This document shows, piece after piece, positions 46,340 to 58,264 of a DNA stretch of 64,000 bases; the first letter of the stretch is position 1; each line of letters starts with the position of its first letter. The notes beneath the pieces were generated by a model. The model saw only the letters and a list, made by a program, of their open reading frames with translations. It searched no databases and was not told the DNA's origin. The DNA comes from Larix kaempferi (Eukaryota; Streptophyta; Pinopsida; Pinales; Pinaceae): the NCBI GenBank assembly GCA_027924585.1, contig BSBM01000592.1, positions 6,492,001 to 6,556,000 on the forward strand, in the 5' to 3' direction. Both the position numbers and the translations under genes were made by a program.

Positions 46340-47510
46340 ATAATGGTTTAAGACTAGTATTGATTCTTTGTAATTAATATGTTTCCAAGGTCATACTAGT
46401 CACATACCCACTCATAAGGTCTATAAGCAATCTCTAGTGGTTTTCTATAAGAAACCACTAGCAATTTATAAGTACCATTCCAAAATGGATCCATAAGCAA
46501 TCTGATCTTTTGGGTATTGGACATCAACAAAATTAATTCATATCCTGTTAGATTGTACTTCGATGCTTTGACACCCATTGGCATTAATGGAGGGATGTCT
46601 ACTCCTACATGTTCTACTCCAACACCTTAATTCACATGGTTTGGATAGCATCACGAATGTTTTGGTTAAAGAATTTCCATTTACAAATGTTTCTATTTTC
46701 GCCAAATTATTATATAAAGTACATAAAATACTTAGAAATTAGGAAAGTATCACCAAATATTTTATAGTTAGAATTTAAGAATTGGTTGGATTTTCCAAGA
46801 CTTATACATTTTTAAGTATGGATCCTTAAAATTTTACCAGGTAGTCAGTGGTCATGATTATAGAAGATACACAAGCCACTAAACAAATGCACAACTAGAA
46901 GGACATCATATGGATTTGAAAAAACATAAAGTTAGCATATTCACATGTACAAGAGTAAAATCATTAGTCAAGAAATATAATTTCTCAATCAAACTAATGG
47001 TGTGAAAAAAAAGTCTGTAATGGTGAGTATAATGCATTGGTTTTCTATTAATGTTAACCCTTCTCCTACAAAAGCTAATGCAACAATCAAATAAAGTTGA
47101 AATGGATCTATTTAAACTTTATTTCCTACAACTCATTCTCACACCATAAAAGAGGTGCCAAGACCTAGTATACCATCTAAGGAAAGACATTTAAAAACAT
47201 ATATATGAAACTCAATGGTGAGGTATGCCTTCAAATATGCAAAAGTTCCTCTAAATATGTGGAAATTCTTGGTTAGTTATGCGAAAGGTCTCTTGAGTAA
47301 ATTCTCACCCTCATCCATGCTAGTAATTTGCTTCCTTGATAAAAAATGAGTGATGCCTAAGATAAGATCAAACCAAAATGTGTGATCCAAGGTTCTTCTG
47401 ATGGATTGCAATTATCACTATTCTAAAAATACCCTATCCATTAGTATGATTATACGTTGAGGAATTAACACCTTTACAAATGCAAATAAAAACCATGCAT
47501 TTTAACCTTG
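46340..47510. other. AT-rich stretch, nothing recognised
   Basis: Beyond the CACTA sub-terminal region I see no exon, ORF or repeat worth naming. A short minus-strand frame (46396-46584, NLTGYELILLMSNTQKIRLL) looks like a worn piece of a retroelement pol protein but is too short to place. Confidence 0.4.
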
Positions 47511-47514
47511 GTGT

Positions 47515-47640
47515 TTTCCTTGATGGGTGTTCCATGTGTCATAAGTATAGAGAAGTCCTTATGTGGTTGCGAGCCCCTCACCTAACGTTGGAATATTGGT
47601 CATGATGTGTGACCCCTAACTTAACTTGTTGGTTAAGTCG
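47515..47640. repeat. Direct repeat copy 1, possible LTR start
   Basis: TTTCCTTGATGGGTGTTCCATGTGTCATAAG and the next 95 bp recur at 48357-48482 with about 90% identity. After copy 1 come a TATA-like CTATATATATGAGAG (about 47690) and an LTR-like T-rich stretch ending in GTTTTCTCCCCCATGAGGGC (about 47940). This could be a small LTR element with a truncated right LTR. I see no primer site or domain. Confidence 0.6.
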
Positions 47641-48356
47641 GTCTTGTGTGGGATCATATACTTATTGGAGGTTTACCCCTAGACCTCTATATATATGAGA
47701 GAGTCATGTTTTCATCATGTTCTATCAACTTGGTCTTCCTCTTGTGCTTATGATTGGGGTTCATTATTCTCTAGCTCACCATCCTTCTGTAGTAGAGCAG
47801 TTATACTTGTGTATTCTTTGATGTATAACGCATGGTCTCTCACCAGGTATGCCTTCGCCTAGGGTTTATGGAAAGAGACATTGTGAAGTCATGAACGACT
47901 CTTGATTTTGTGGATTCTATCATAGTGAAAGGTTGTTGGGTTTTCTCCCCCATGAGGGCTTCCCATGATACATGTTTGAAGTTGTGCATTTTCTATATAC
48001 ATGTGATCCTATTTGCTTATTGTTGCTATATCTACCCTCATATCTAGGGATGAAATTGGAACGAAAGCATGTTGGTTTGCATTATAGCTTTGAAAGAACC
48101 ACCTATATAATGTTGTTTGGAATTATAGCCGAAGACACTTTCACAGGAGGGTGTGGCCTACCCATCGCACGGTTGTCATGAAACAGAGAGTGCATCTCCA
48201 TTTTAATGCTAGAAACAAAAGTGAGAGGACTAGTCAGAGAGACGGTAACATTTTCCAACGCCATTGAGCCATGGGATGGATCCCTCAGCAAATAGTTGGC
48301 CCTCACCTATTTTAGCCCTTGATGGCGGTACTAGCACTTTATGGTGGATTGGGTTG

Positions 48357-48482
48357 GTTTCCTTGATGGGTTTTCCATGTGTCATAAGTCTAGAGAAGTC
48401 CTTATGTGGTTTCAAGCCCCTCACCTAACATTGGAATATTGGTTATGATGTGTGAACCCTAAATTAACTTGTTGTTTAAAAC
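48357..48482. repeat. Direct repeat copy 2, possible truncated LTR
   Basis: Partner of 47515-47640. Similarity ends at TTAACTTGTTGTTTAAA. The 700 bp between the copies carry no coding domain that I recognise. Confidence 0.6.
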
Positions 48483-48619
48483 ACATTTATGATATAATAT
48501 TGTAAAAAAATAAAAATAAATCATTAAAAAATGTTAAGACACATGTTCAAGTTGTATTGGAAACCCTCATAATTTGGTCCCCCGCCACGATTCCAGAGTA
48601 TGAGACCATGTGATGGTTT

Positions 48620-48910
48620 GATGATGGTCATGAAACCCATAATAATATGGCTCGATCTACTCCACTACACAAACATTTGGCTCCATTGGCACCAATTTGT
48701 TTTGATGTTGGCCATGAAACCCATAACAATATGGCTCGATCTACTCCACTACATAGTGATTTGGATCCATTGGTGCCGAATTTTTGGCCATGGCTCGATT
48801 AGCCCCAATTTTTTGGTGAGGGATTGATGATGGCCGTGAAACCCATAAGAATATGGCTCGATCTATTCCACTACACAGTGATTTGGCTCGATTGGCGCCA
48901 AATTTTTGGC
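48620..48910. repeat. Three tandem copies of an 84-122-bp unit
   Basis: GATGATGGTCATGAAACCC followed by ATATGGCTCGATCTACTCC starts at 48620, 48704 and 48826. The third spacing is longer because of an inserted stretch. TTTGGCTCCATTGGCACC-like phrases end each unit. Confidence 0.85.
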
Positions 48911-51900
48911 TTTGGCGGTAGGAGAGGGCGTTTGGGTCTAAGAGGCGATTTAATAACTCGGGTCTATTAGAAATTGCGTTTGGGGTTTGGCAAATTCTCT
49001 GTATATTTGGACTTTTTGTAATGGAAAAAGACACAGCAACAGAGGATAGAACTTGGAGACTCTTGAAGAGGCGAGAGAGGGCTTCTACAACAGCAAAATT
49101 CAAATATACTTCTCCTTCTCAAGTTAGTAAATGCCATGTTTCCTCTCCCCTTGTTGTTCTCATGTGCCTTTAAATTATTCTCTATCGATGTGATGAGGCA
49201 ATAGATTGATATAGCATGATTTTTTTCTATATCCATAAAACGGAGTGGACAAGAAGCCTATGATGAATGGAAATAGAATGATCTATCATGAATTGAACAT
49301 AATGCGATAAACATACCCATGTCGAAGAGTGGTCCATTGTTTTTTGTGCTTAAAGCAATTGAAAAATATTTCAAGATTGGCCAAATGGACTCCATGCAAA
49401 AGAGTGAGAAAATATCCATAAGATAGGTTGTGTCTTGACTAAAACTCAAGTCACAAAAGATCTCTTTTTCATTGAGAATGCATCATGATTTGGGATTAAA
49501 ATGCAAGAATGGAGTTGTTTTCCATGACTGTCATTTGAAATAGGATATCGTTTTTCAGTGCCATCTCCATCTGGTTCCTACTTTCATTGTTCTCTTCAAT
49601 ATTGATATCTTTCAATGCTTGTTGTCTTTCTCTTTCAACAAAAATATGCTCAATTGTTCCTAGACCTTAGGTGCACTTAAATAAGTTGGCTTTCAAAATT
49701 TCCTGCACACCATAAAAGACTACACTTTCTAGGAACATTCTCAAAAGGGTTGGCATAATACATATTGTAGAGAGAAAACAAGCCTTCAATGCTCATGATA
49801 GTTGTGATTCTTGAGACAATGCTAGCAGCACACTTTTCATAGTTTGTCATTTCTCCTTTCCCAAGCATATTTAATGACAAATTGTGGCACATATCATGGG
49901 TCATAAAATTTATTGATCTAAAAGGAACCATACGAAAAAAGATTCAAGGAATAGCCCTTCCAAAAGCCTGCAAACCCTTCAGATACCCAAATAAAATAAA
50001 TTGTTTTAACCAACTATCATTCGCTCCATGTACCACATATTCTAGCTTCAATGTATGTGAAGGGACAACACAAGTTCCTTCCATTGGTGGTTTAACTGTA
50101 TCCTTGAATTTCGAGAACCAGGTCCTACATTAGTTCTACATATGGAAACTTCACACTTAAAGACTGTACCCTAGTCACCAATTGATTTGATATAGAAGCA
50201 AGTCCCTTTATTTATTCCTTTGAAATACTAGACATAGGTTAAGAATAATTTGCTTTATGGATTTGATGACCTCGGGATTGTTTACAAGGACACATATGTT
50301 TAATTTCATGTTGTTTTGAATCAGCCATGACTGTGATGATGTAGTTAACATATCATTTGTGTACCCATAAACCATTTTCATTACACAAACTGCTCAAAGA
50401 GACACTCAAAGTTGTCACTATTGTTGATATTAGGTGGAATTATGCCCAGGTCACCCCATGATACAAAAGAATGTACCATTAATAAAATCTGAGGCTTCTT
50501 GCTACTCGATTGATGACACTAGAAGAAACATAATCATATAGGGATTTGTCATGGCCTAGAGAGGAATTGGATTTATTTGTTATTTTATTGCCTTATCTCT
50601 TCACTGTGTGCTTTGTTGTAGTACACCTTGATTGCAAATCAAGATTCTGGAAAAGCTAACAATTGCAACTTTTTTCTTATTATCTACCATAAATATTGGT
50701 TAACAAGTGTATAACAAATATTCTATTTTGGATTTCCTCTTTTTATAAAGATCAACCTCTGAGATTGACTGGAATAAACTCCCAACCTATTTAAGGCAGG
50801 TGTATTTATGGTGATGTTGGTATCTTCTTGTTTCCCTAAATGTCTAGCTTTGCTACAAGGGAGTTGTAAATAACAAGCTAACAAGCTAGTCTATGAATTG
50901 TGCATGCAACCTCTCCTTTTGGAGGGAAATTAATATTAGACAAGCGGGTTGGACTAACCCACTTTATTTCTACCTAAATCTCTATGTGTTCCCATGAATA
51001 GTTGAAAACTCTTGGTGGCTATTTTCTAGTTTTCACAGTAGTCATGCATATGATGTATGGTCAAGTTGAACAATTTAATTAAGCCTTGCTGATTGCTTTG
51101 ATGTTCAAGCTCAAAATTCTGAGTAATGTAATGTTTCCAGGTTTGAAACTTTCATTTGCTGTTTAAAATTGAAAATTTAGTAGCTTGAACATGTTGATAT
51201 TTAGATGCTTCCCGACTTTGTTTTTTTCATATTGTTAAAAGCATACTACAAATCCTGGAGGTTATGAAAACAAGTGCTTTGATTAAAGGAAGATATGAGG
51301 TTCTTTGTGAACCCTCTTATTACATGGTTGGTTAGGGATTTGCTCAATTTTATAAGAGTCTTTTTGGTTGGACATTAGTGGGTTGATTTCCATAGACCAC
51401 TTTTACTACTCTACTTGAAAAGAAATTCATTTGGTTATATTACAACTCATATATTCAACTTTTATCTACAATTAGCATATTCAGTGTACTTATGATTACA
51501 ATGAGGCCAACACTATTCTATCTGTAAAATACTCGCACAATTTTTTTTTTTGTTCTTTGAATTTCCCTTTAAGTATTTATATTTATGCTCATTTGTTTAA
51601 CTTGTTGATCTGCATCATCTATAATTTGATTTATAAGGTATTCTTAGAGACTAGTATGAGACATAAAAAGAATTGTACTTGTTTTCCTATCAGCAAGGAT
51701 AGGACACAATGGTGAAGTTATTTCTTACTTAGCTCATGCTAAAGCATTGTCACTTTTGTATTGACAACTGCAAGTTGCAACGAAAGGATGGAGATGATCC
51801 CTATTACAGGTATAAATTCACAATTCGTAAAATCCTCTTATAAAAGCTAAGTTCCAATTTTTAAAAGGAAAATAACTGTAATCTCAATGGATGTAGGATT

Positions 51901-52439
51901 TTAATGCTTCTTGAGGAAATATCTCCTCACCCACTTTGTTAAACAAAACTCATTTCCTATGTTAATAACCGTCCAACTTATACACTGAGCAAACAACTAC
52001 AAAAGTGCAAGGGTTGGGTTTGAAGGTCCTGTAGTCTTTCTTGTTTAGATGCTAGATGCAAATCATATACATCACCCAACTCTTGCAATTGTAACTATGA
52101 GATTTTTCACTTATCAAAACATCACCCTTAAAAAATTATACATACCCTAACTAATTATCATAGTCTCCCCTGCGATGGTCACACTTACCTTGAATCATAG
52201 TTACAAGATTATACCTGTCCAAATATCATCCTTTAAGGTTGACAAGGTTGCATAGTACCATCCAGTTGTCCCAAGGAATAAATGAGGGTTTTCATAATAC
52301 ATTGATTCCTTGTATGAGTTGGCCTTTGGCACTGCACAAGGGTCGATTTTCACTTAATTAACCTATCAGATGGTTGAATTACATTGAAGCGTTGTCAACC
52401 TTCTCAAGCTGCCCACCTAGGTAAATCTTTGTTCCTGGT
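48911..52439. other. AT-rich stretch, no supported gene
   Basis: Only short frames occur (for example minus 48741-49103 and 49677-49931), with no recognisable domains and no clear splice pairs. Several T-rich and A-rich runs are present. I see no RNA genes. Confidence 0.5.
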
Positions 52440-53481
52440 TTGGAAAAGGAAAATGGCTCCAGGGAGTCATCTCCTCATGCCGTAAAAAATAAACCTGGTT
52501 ATTCTACTCCATTCAAAGAAGAGGGTTTCTACATATCGAAATCTATCCAGCAACTTCAACTCGGTCTGAAGCATTTGGGGTATCTTCAGGTTTCGAATTC
52601 AGTCCTCGACATCCTCCTTTACTACAGGTAAAATTTTCAAATAGCTAAACAAGATAATTTTGAAACGCAAACACTTTTATTTGTGATTTTATGGAAATTT
52701 TAACCAGTAAGCCTGTCTTTGCAGGTATTCGAGAAAACTTCTTCTTCAAATGCATACCTACCCATTCCTTGGTAAGCAATATACCAAACCATAATCCTAC
52801 CCTTCGTTGATAAGGAAACTTGGGAATGATGTTTCTTGTTGAGGTCTACGAGGGATTCAAGTTTCTTTCTGTCTCATCGTGAGATTTACTAGTTTCGTGA
52901 GATTTACTAGTACTTACTCTTCCATTAGGGTTAATAGTATTTTTGTCTATGAAGGAACTCTCCCTTGAAATGAAAAGAGCTACTATGTTCTGTAACTTAA
53001 ATTTTCATCAGATGTAATACGTGAATCCGTTCTCAGTTACGGGCTAACCTGGAAGTTTCAAGAGATTGGAATGCTAGTGACTATTTAAAGTCTGTAACTT
53101 GCACATTTAAGCAATTGTAAATACTTTTATCAATAGTCTTATTCTTATGAATGTAATTTAATACTGTTGAAGAAGATTAATGCCTCCATACAGGTGATTG
53201 CATCCAAATGAATGGTCATGGATTTAAGCAAGAAAAATCATCCCCATTTAATTAGTATAGAGTTATGTCATTAAAAGTTTATTTTACTACCTTTATGAGC
53301 TGCGAGGATATCCTCGACAACTCCCTACAATTGTAACTCTAATACCTTTCATCCTTAAAAATAGTATTTAAAAATCTTTTCTTCTTTTTAAGTATGGCTT
53401 ATGATTTCAGTTTCCTGTAGTTAATATTTATGCAGGGTTTGTGTCTCCTTGGGAATCTCCGGCATGAGTACTCTTATTTCT
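52440..53481 (+). pseudogene. Three exon-like blocks of an unidentified plant gene
   Basis: Block 1 (about 52425-52627) encodes GSRESSPHAVKNKPGYSTPF and ISKSIQQLQLGLKHLGYLQ and ends TACAG/GTAAAA. Block 2 (52725-52771) is bounded by TTTGCAG and GTAAGC and joins in frame (YSRKLLLQMHTYPFL). Block 3 (53436-53481) is bounded by TATGCAG and GTAAGT and also joins in phase, but contains a TGA (GFVSPWESPA, stop). The consistent phases argue for a real spliced gene in the past. I cannot name it. The LIP5-like exons begin 1.4 kb further on and may or may not belong to the same gene. Confidence 0.5.
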
Positions 53482-54045
53482 GTAAGTTTTCTTTTAATAG
53501 ACTCTGGAAAAGAAAGTATCTCTCTTTCCCTTGATAATTTATGAAACTTCTATGGATCGATTCCGAAAGGTTAGGATATGGTTCAGGGTATTATTTTCGC
53601 ACTTAAATTTTTGAGGGTTCGTGCTTAAGATTTGCGCCAACGAATTTTCGGTATCTTTAATGCCCTTAAAGCTAGAAACCTGAACATATTCAACCTTTCT
53701 GAATAATGTTTACTTGGCCTGTCTTACGATTTGCAGTCTTTACTGTATCTAATACTTAAATGATAAGAATTATACCAGATAGTTTCCAAGCCTTCACGGC
53801 CTTTGTAAAAAATTAATATGTTACTCAAATTCTCATTATTTAATTGATGGTTTGCATAGAAACCCTTCACCAACAAAGGTGGATTCAATGGAAATCAAGT
53901 CTTGTGAGAGTTGTAAACCCCACACTCAATACTGGCAGACCCCTTAATTTCCTCCAAACTCACCTTCTAAGGCCCAACTAATGGCTCCAAGTTAGCAAAG
54001 CATACTTTCTCATATCCCACACTATGAAAACCTAGCTCTAGAGAG

Positions 54046-54782
54046 TTCAAAGGGTATAGGGAAATAACCACCTTTAGGGTAAGCAATTTCAAGATAAATT
54101 TTGTTTGAGGGATTTATAAAATTGACTGCATATCAATATATGGTATATTTACCATGAACCAACTTCTAATTAAGTTTTCAAGAAGGATCCATATTTTAAA
54201 GTTAGAGTAATTTCAAGATACATTTTGTTTGAGGGATTTAGGAGTCTTGGAGGGATATCAATATATTTGCACTCTCTTGGAGCTAAGAAGAGTGTAGCAA
54301 TTACATAACTGGTTTAGAGTTGTAAGAGTATCGTATTTTGAGGAATGGATATCTATCTCATGAAATAGTAAAGGTACCTTTCCAGGCAAGAAAACTAAAT
54401 TTATAAAATGAAAAGCCATGGGGACCATTCACTGTAGGTGCTTGCAAGTATTATAGCTAAGAAGAGATAGATATCCATGTGCATATGTAAATGTTGTGTA
54501 TTTTTATATATTGAAGACTTGAAGATCATTGGTAGAATAGTGATAGCTCCAAAGTCTGAAAACATATAAACTTTATGAAATCAAAGGGTATAGGGAAATA
54601 ATCACCTTAAATCTAGAGCAATTTCAAGATACCTTTTGTTTGAGGGATTTAGGAAATTGAATGCATATAGATATATGGTCTATTTACTATGAACTGACTT
54701 CAAATTAAGTTCTTAGAAAGGATCCATATCTTAAAGTTAGAGCAATTTCAAGATACCTTTTGTTCGAGGGATTTAGGAGTCT
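54046..54782. repeat. About 200-bp direct repeat, copies at 54046-54246 and 54580-54782
   Basis: Both copies start TCAAAGGGTATAGGGAAATAA and contain AATTTCAAGATA(A/C)(A/C)TTTTGTTTGAGGGATTTA twice, followed by AAGGATCCATAT(T/C)TTAAAGTTAGAG. The 535-bp offset and the nested shorter repeat show two rounds of duplication in the presumed intron upstream of the LIP5-like exons. Confidence 0.8.
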
Positions 54783-54841
54783 TTCTAATTATTATTTTTA
54801 AAAATGCATGTTTGTGTTCTTATGATGATTTGTGATTTTAG

Positions 54842-55752
54842 TATGCGGGACAGGAAGACTTTGGCGTTGAGTCATGATGATAGACTTTGTGGAATGCTTG
54901 CTTCAAATGTTTTTGCTAAAGTTGACAAACAAGATAGAGCAAGACGGGCAGGATTGTATGACCATTTGAACATGAATTACTTGTGTATATGACTATTTTG
55001 CAATGTACTCAATGATGTTATGATTTACTTCCCTGAGGTTCACTACCAACATTTTATATGAAGTAGATACTTGCTTTAGAGAAATGATGACTTTGATGTG
55101 TATAGGTGATGTCAATGATAAGGGATAATTTGTAGTATTTTGAATTTAAATATACATATTTTAAATATTTGATAACATTCATGTTTGTATCTCAGGAATA
55201 ATGTAAATATGTTTTATGCGGCAAGCATATTTTTTGAGATTCTCCACCATTTTGGTGAACTACAACCTTAAGTGGTTCTTCCTTTCTTAACTATTCCTTT
55301 CCTTGTGATTATTGAACGTCTTAATGTTTTAAGTTTATCATAATGTCTAGTTTCTCTACCATGCTCCTTTTGTTTCCATCGCTATCTTGGGATAGTAGTC
55401 ACTATTCCTTCTTGTGTTTCCCTTTAATGGTTTCTCTCAATTATTTATTAGTTAAAATTCAATTGTTTCTTTGAGTCATTTCTTACCTTATTAATGTATT
55501 GCCATTACATCTAACCTCGCTATTTGAGGTTTCAATGATTCGAAACTTACACTATACTTTTTGAATCATATTTGAAACGGTTTTTGATTTTCTTGATGGC
55601 CAAATAAGCAGATTGAGCAGAAGCAAAAATATGTTGTCTGGAAGGTTGCACAGATAAGGAAATCAATAAAAGAGAGAAGGAGACCAGAACCAGACCCTGT
55701 TGGTGGTGATCAAGATCTGTGAGTACCTGTGGATGTTTCGATGGTGGGAGAT
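54842..55752 (+). pseudogene. LIP5: LIP5/VTA1-like gene fragment (ESCRT cofactor), three exons
   Basis: Exon 54842-54955 encodes RKTLALSHDD and SNVFAKVDKQDRARRAGL. Exon 55196-55268 joins in phase 2 and encodes FYAASIFFEILHHFGELQP. Exon 55612 to about 55752 encodes IEQKQKYVVWKVAQIRKSIK and PEPDPVGGDQDL. This is the central conserved part of plant LIP5, which stimulates the SKD1/VPS4 ATPase in multivesicular-body sorting. The donor after the second exon reads TTAAGT instead of GTAAGT, and a TGA follows GDQDL. I find neither the N-terminal MIT-like exons nor the C-terminal VPS4-binding exon, so the copy is partial and not functional. Confidence 0.8.
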
Positions 55753-56082
55753 GTAAGTATCTTTACATTTTTATCCTTTTTTTAAAATGTGTTTTTCTTA
55801 AGTCTCAAAACTATAATTTTACTATAGTGAGGAGGGTGGAATGTGGTGACTAAATTTATTCATATTTCATCAAATGGAAAACCAAGAAAAGGCTGAGAGG
55901 ATTAAACCCATTGGACTCTTATATGAAGAACTAGAATGAAACTTTGTGAAATTGACATCTTCTTCCTATACATACTACATAGAAGTTGTACAAGACTAAA
56001 GAATGTATTCCTTTAGTAAGGACAAACATCTATGTAAGGTCATAATGTATGATTACTAAAAGCAAAGGTATCGCTTTTTTAG

Positions 56083-56492
56083 GCTCATGCTACACAAGAA
56101 CTAGCAAAAATGTATTTTCAGATATTACGGCTTGATCCTGAAAAAATTGAATTTGAGCATGAATTTCCATCAAATTCAAAATTTGGTTTTTCTGCCAATA
56201 AATTTACAAATAAGGCCACATTGACAAAATCACATTTTGAGCCTACTGGTTCATACTTTACCTCAGGTGCAACTCTTTCTGCAGGTGGAAATGATGTTAA
56301 CTTGTCACCTCTCTTCATGATGCTATGAATGTATGGAACGTTGGGTGTGTATATTCAAATGGCATTGTATATCAAGGGAATAACAATGTTGATGGTAATA
56401 GTTCAATAGTTGACAGCAAAGCTGCGAAATCAGATAAATTTTCAGTTTTAAATCTTGATAGTACATTCAATGTTTATGGTTTCAGATCTTAA
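56083..56492 (+). pseudogene. Terminal-exon-like block of an unidentified gene
   Basis: After a T-rich tract and AG the frame reads AHATQELAKMYFQILRLDPE, then NSKFGFSANKFTNKATLTKS and FEPTGSYFTSGATLSAGGND. Near 56315 a one-base shift moves it to SLHDAMNVWNVGCVYSNG, AKSDKFSVLNLDSTFNVYGF and a TAA at 56490-56492. The composition is that of a real protein. It does not fit LIP5 as I know it, and I cannot name the family. Confidence 0.5.
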
Positions 56493-56499
56493 AATTTTC

Positions 56500-58260
56500 T
56501 AGTGGAATTGTTTGTTAATTTCGTCATGTTTGTGTGGAGTGCATCTTAATTTGTTAGGAAGTTGTGACTGCTGTTGATTCAAAAGATGGCTAAGGTGTAG
56601 AAATTTCTTGCTATTGTTTAAAATATGCAAGATAGACGTGAATGAGTGTTTAACGTCATTTCCTTACTTTGCACTTCTATGACGAGCTGCTCTTAATGGA
56701 TAGACTGGAAACTAAGTGGTATCAGGAAACTGTCCTTTTGTGAACCATTAACTAAGTTCTGTCCTATTATATATATTTTTTGGCAACATCTGTAATGAAG
56801 GAAAAAATTATGAAAGATGGGAGAAAAGATATTTTATCGGAAAAGGAACGACATGACATTTACAAGCCTTGTAACTTTTTAGTTAATGGAGATGAAACGA
56901 TACTTTCCATTCTTGGTGTAGATTCAAAACAGCTCGTACCTGTATAGATACTACAGGAACAACTCGTATACACAACTACCAAGTACAGAGCCTTGCACCT
57001 TCACACAACAAATGGGTCCCATTGCTTTCAAGTTTGATTTTCCACCTTAGCATTGCATCCATGATGTCGGGAATGTTTGCAAGAGCTCAATCTATATGAT
57101 CCTCCTTTTTTTTACCAAGTTGTCATACTACCCCTTAAAGTCAGTGAAGCAGCCAAATTTCTATCAAGAGTTTTTAACTTACCACTCAAACCCTTCTTGA
57201 GACAAAGTCTTAAAGCTCAAGTAAGACCTTCCAGGAACTAAGAGGGATATGCAAATGTCACCTCACAAAGCCTCTTATCTCTTTATGATAGCTTTCCTTC
57301 GGCTCAACGGGGTATCCCTAGAATATTATTTCTAGAACTTATACAATGAAGTCCCACTTTAAATGAAGAGTTAGCTCTAGAATTTTAGGAAATTAGATGG
57401 ATGAGTGGACTGAATACTAATGTGTTTCCATTGGTCATATGGGGTCTGCTATCCCCCAAATTGCATGGGTACCCACTTGTAATTTTCAATATGGATGAGG
57501 TATTGATGGTTTGGAATCTTGGATGGTGCTACCCCCCATTTTGCATGGGTTTCCACTTGTGTTCTTCATCTAGGATTGACAATTGATGATGCTTTAGATC
57601 ATTGATGGATGTGTAGATTAGTGGCTTAATGGTGTTTTACACATGGTATTCCTTATATCTATGGATGTTTGGTAGCGCTCTCCTTTTTGCACATGATTGA
57701 TGTCATATATTGTTCATTGTGTGAGGTATGCTATTTCATGAAATGTTTATGTGGTAACTAAAAAGATGGTTGAACTGAAACTCATGAGGAAAAAGGAAGA
57801 AAATAATGCCTTGAAGCAACTGATATAAATCTCTCTGGTAGAAGCAACACCATTTCTCAAACCTAATTTTGTATTCTTGGATAGATTTTCACCTTTAGTA
57901 AGTATGGAAAAGGTATACATCAGAGACCATTATACGTTGAACCTAAATCTATATCTTAGCAGCGTCTCTATTTTACGATTTCTCCTCCACCCACCACCAC
58001 CGCAATATCCTCAGAACATAGCCACAATATACAGTTAATGCATACTGAAATTTACATTAATATACTATTGCAAGAATCTGCCTCTTTTACAAGTTTAAGT
58101 AGACTTCGTTGCAAGCCATAAGAATCTACAATAATCCATCTTACCAACAAATTATTAATTTGGCCATAAGTTTCATTTTTCCTTTTTGCCATATATCTAC
58201 TGCAAGGGAAAGATATTGCACTACTAATGAGCAAGTATCAAGCCCATGCAGCAGATTCAT
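56500..58260. other. Intergenic stretch, no supported gene
   Basis: An 80-bp tandem duplication lies at about 57440-57570 (GCTATCCCCCAAATTGCATGGG and GCTACCCCCCATTTTGCATGGG). Otherwise there are only short frames without domains. Confidence 0.5.
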
Positions 58261-58264
58261 GACC

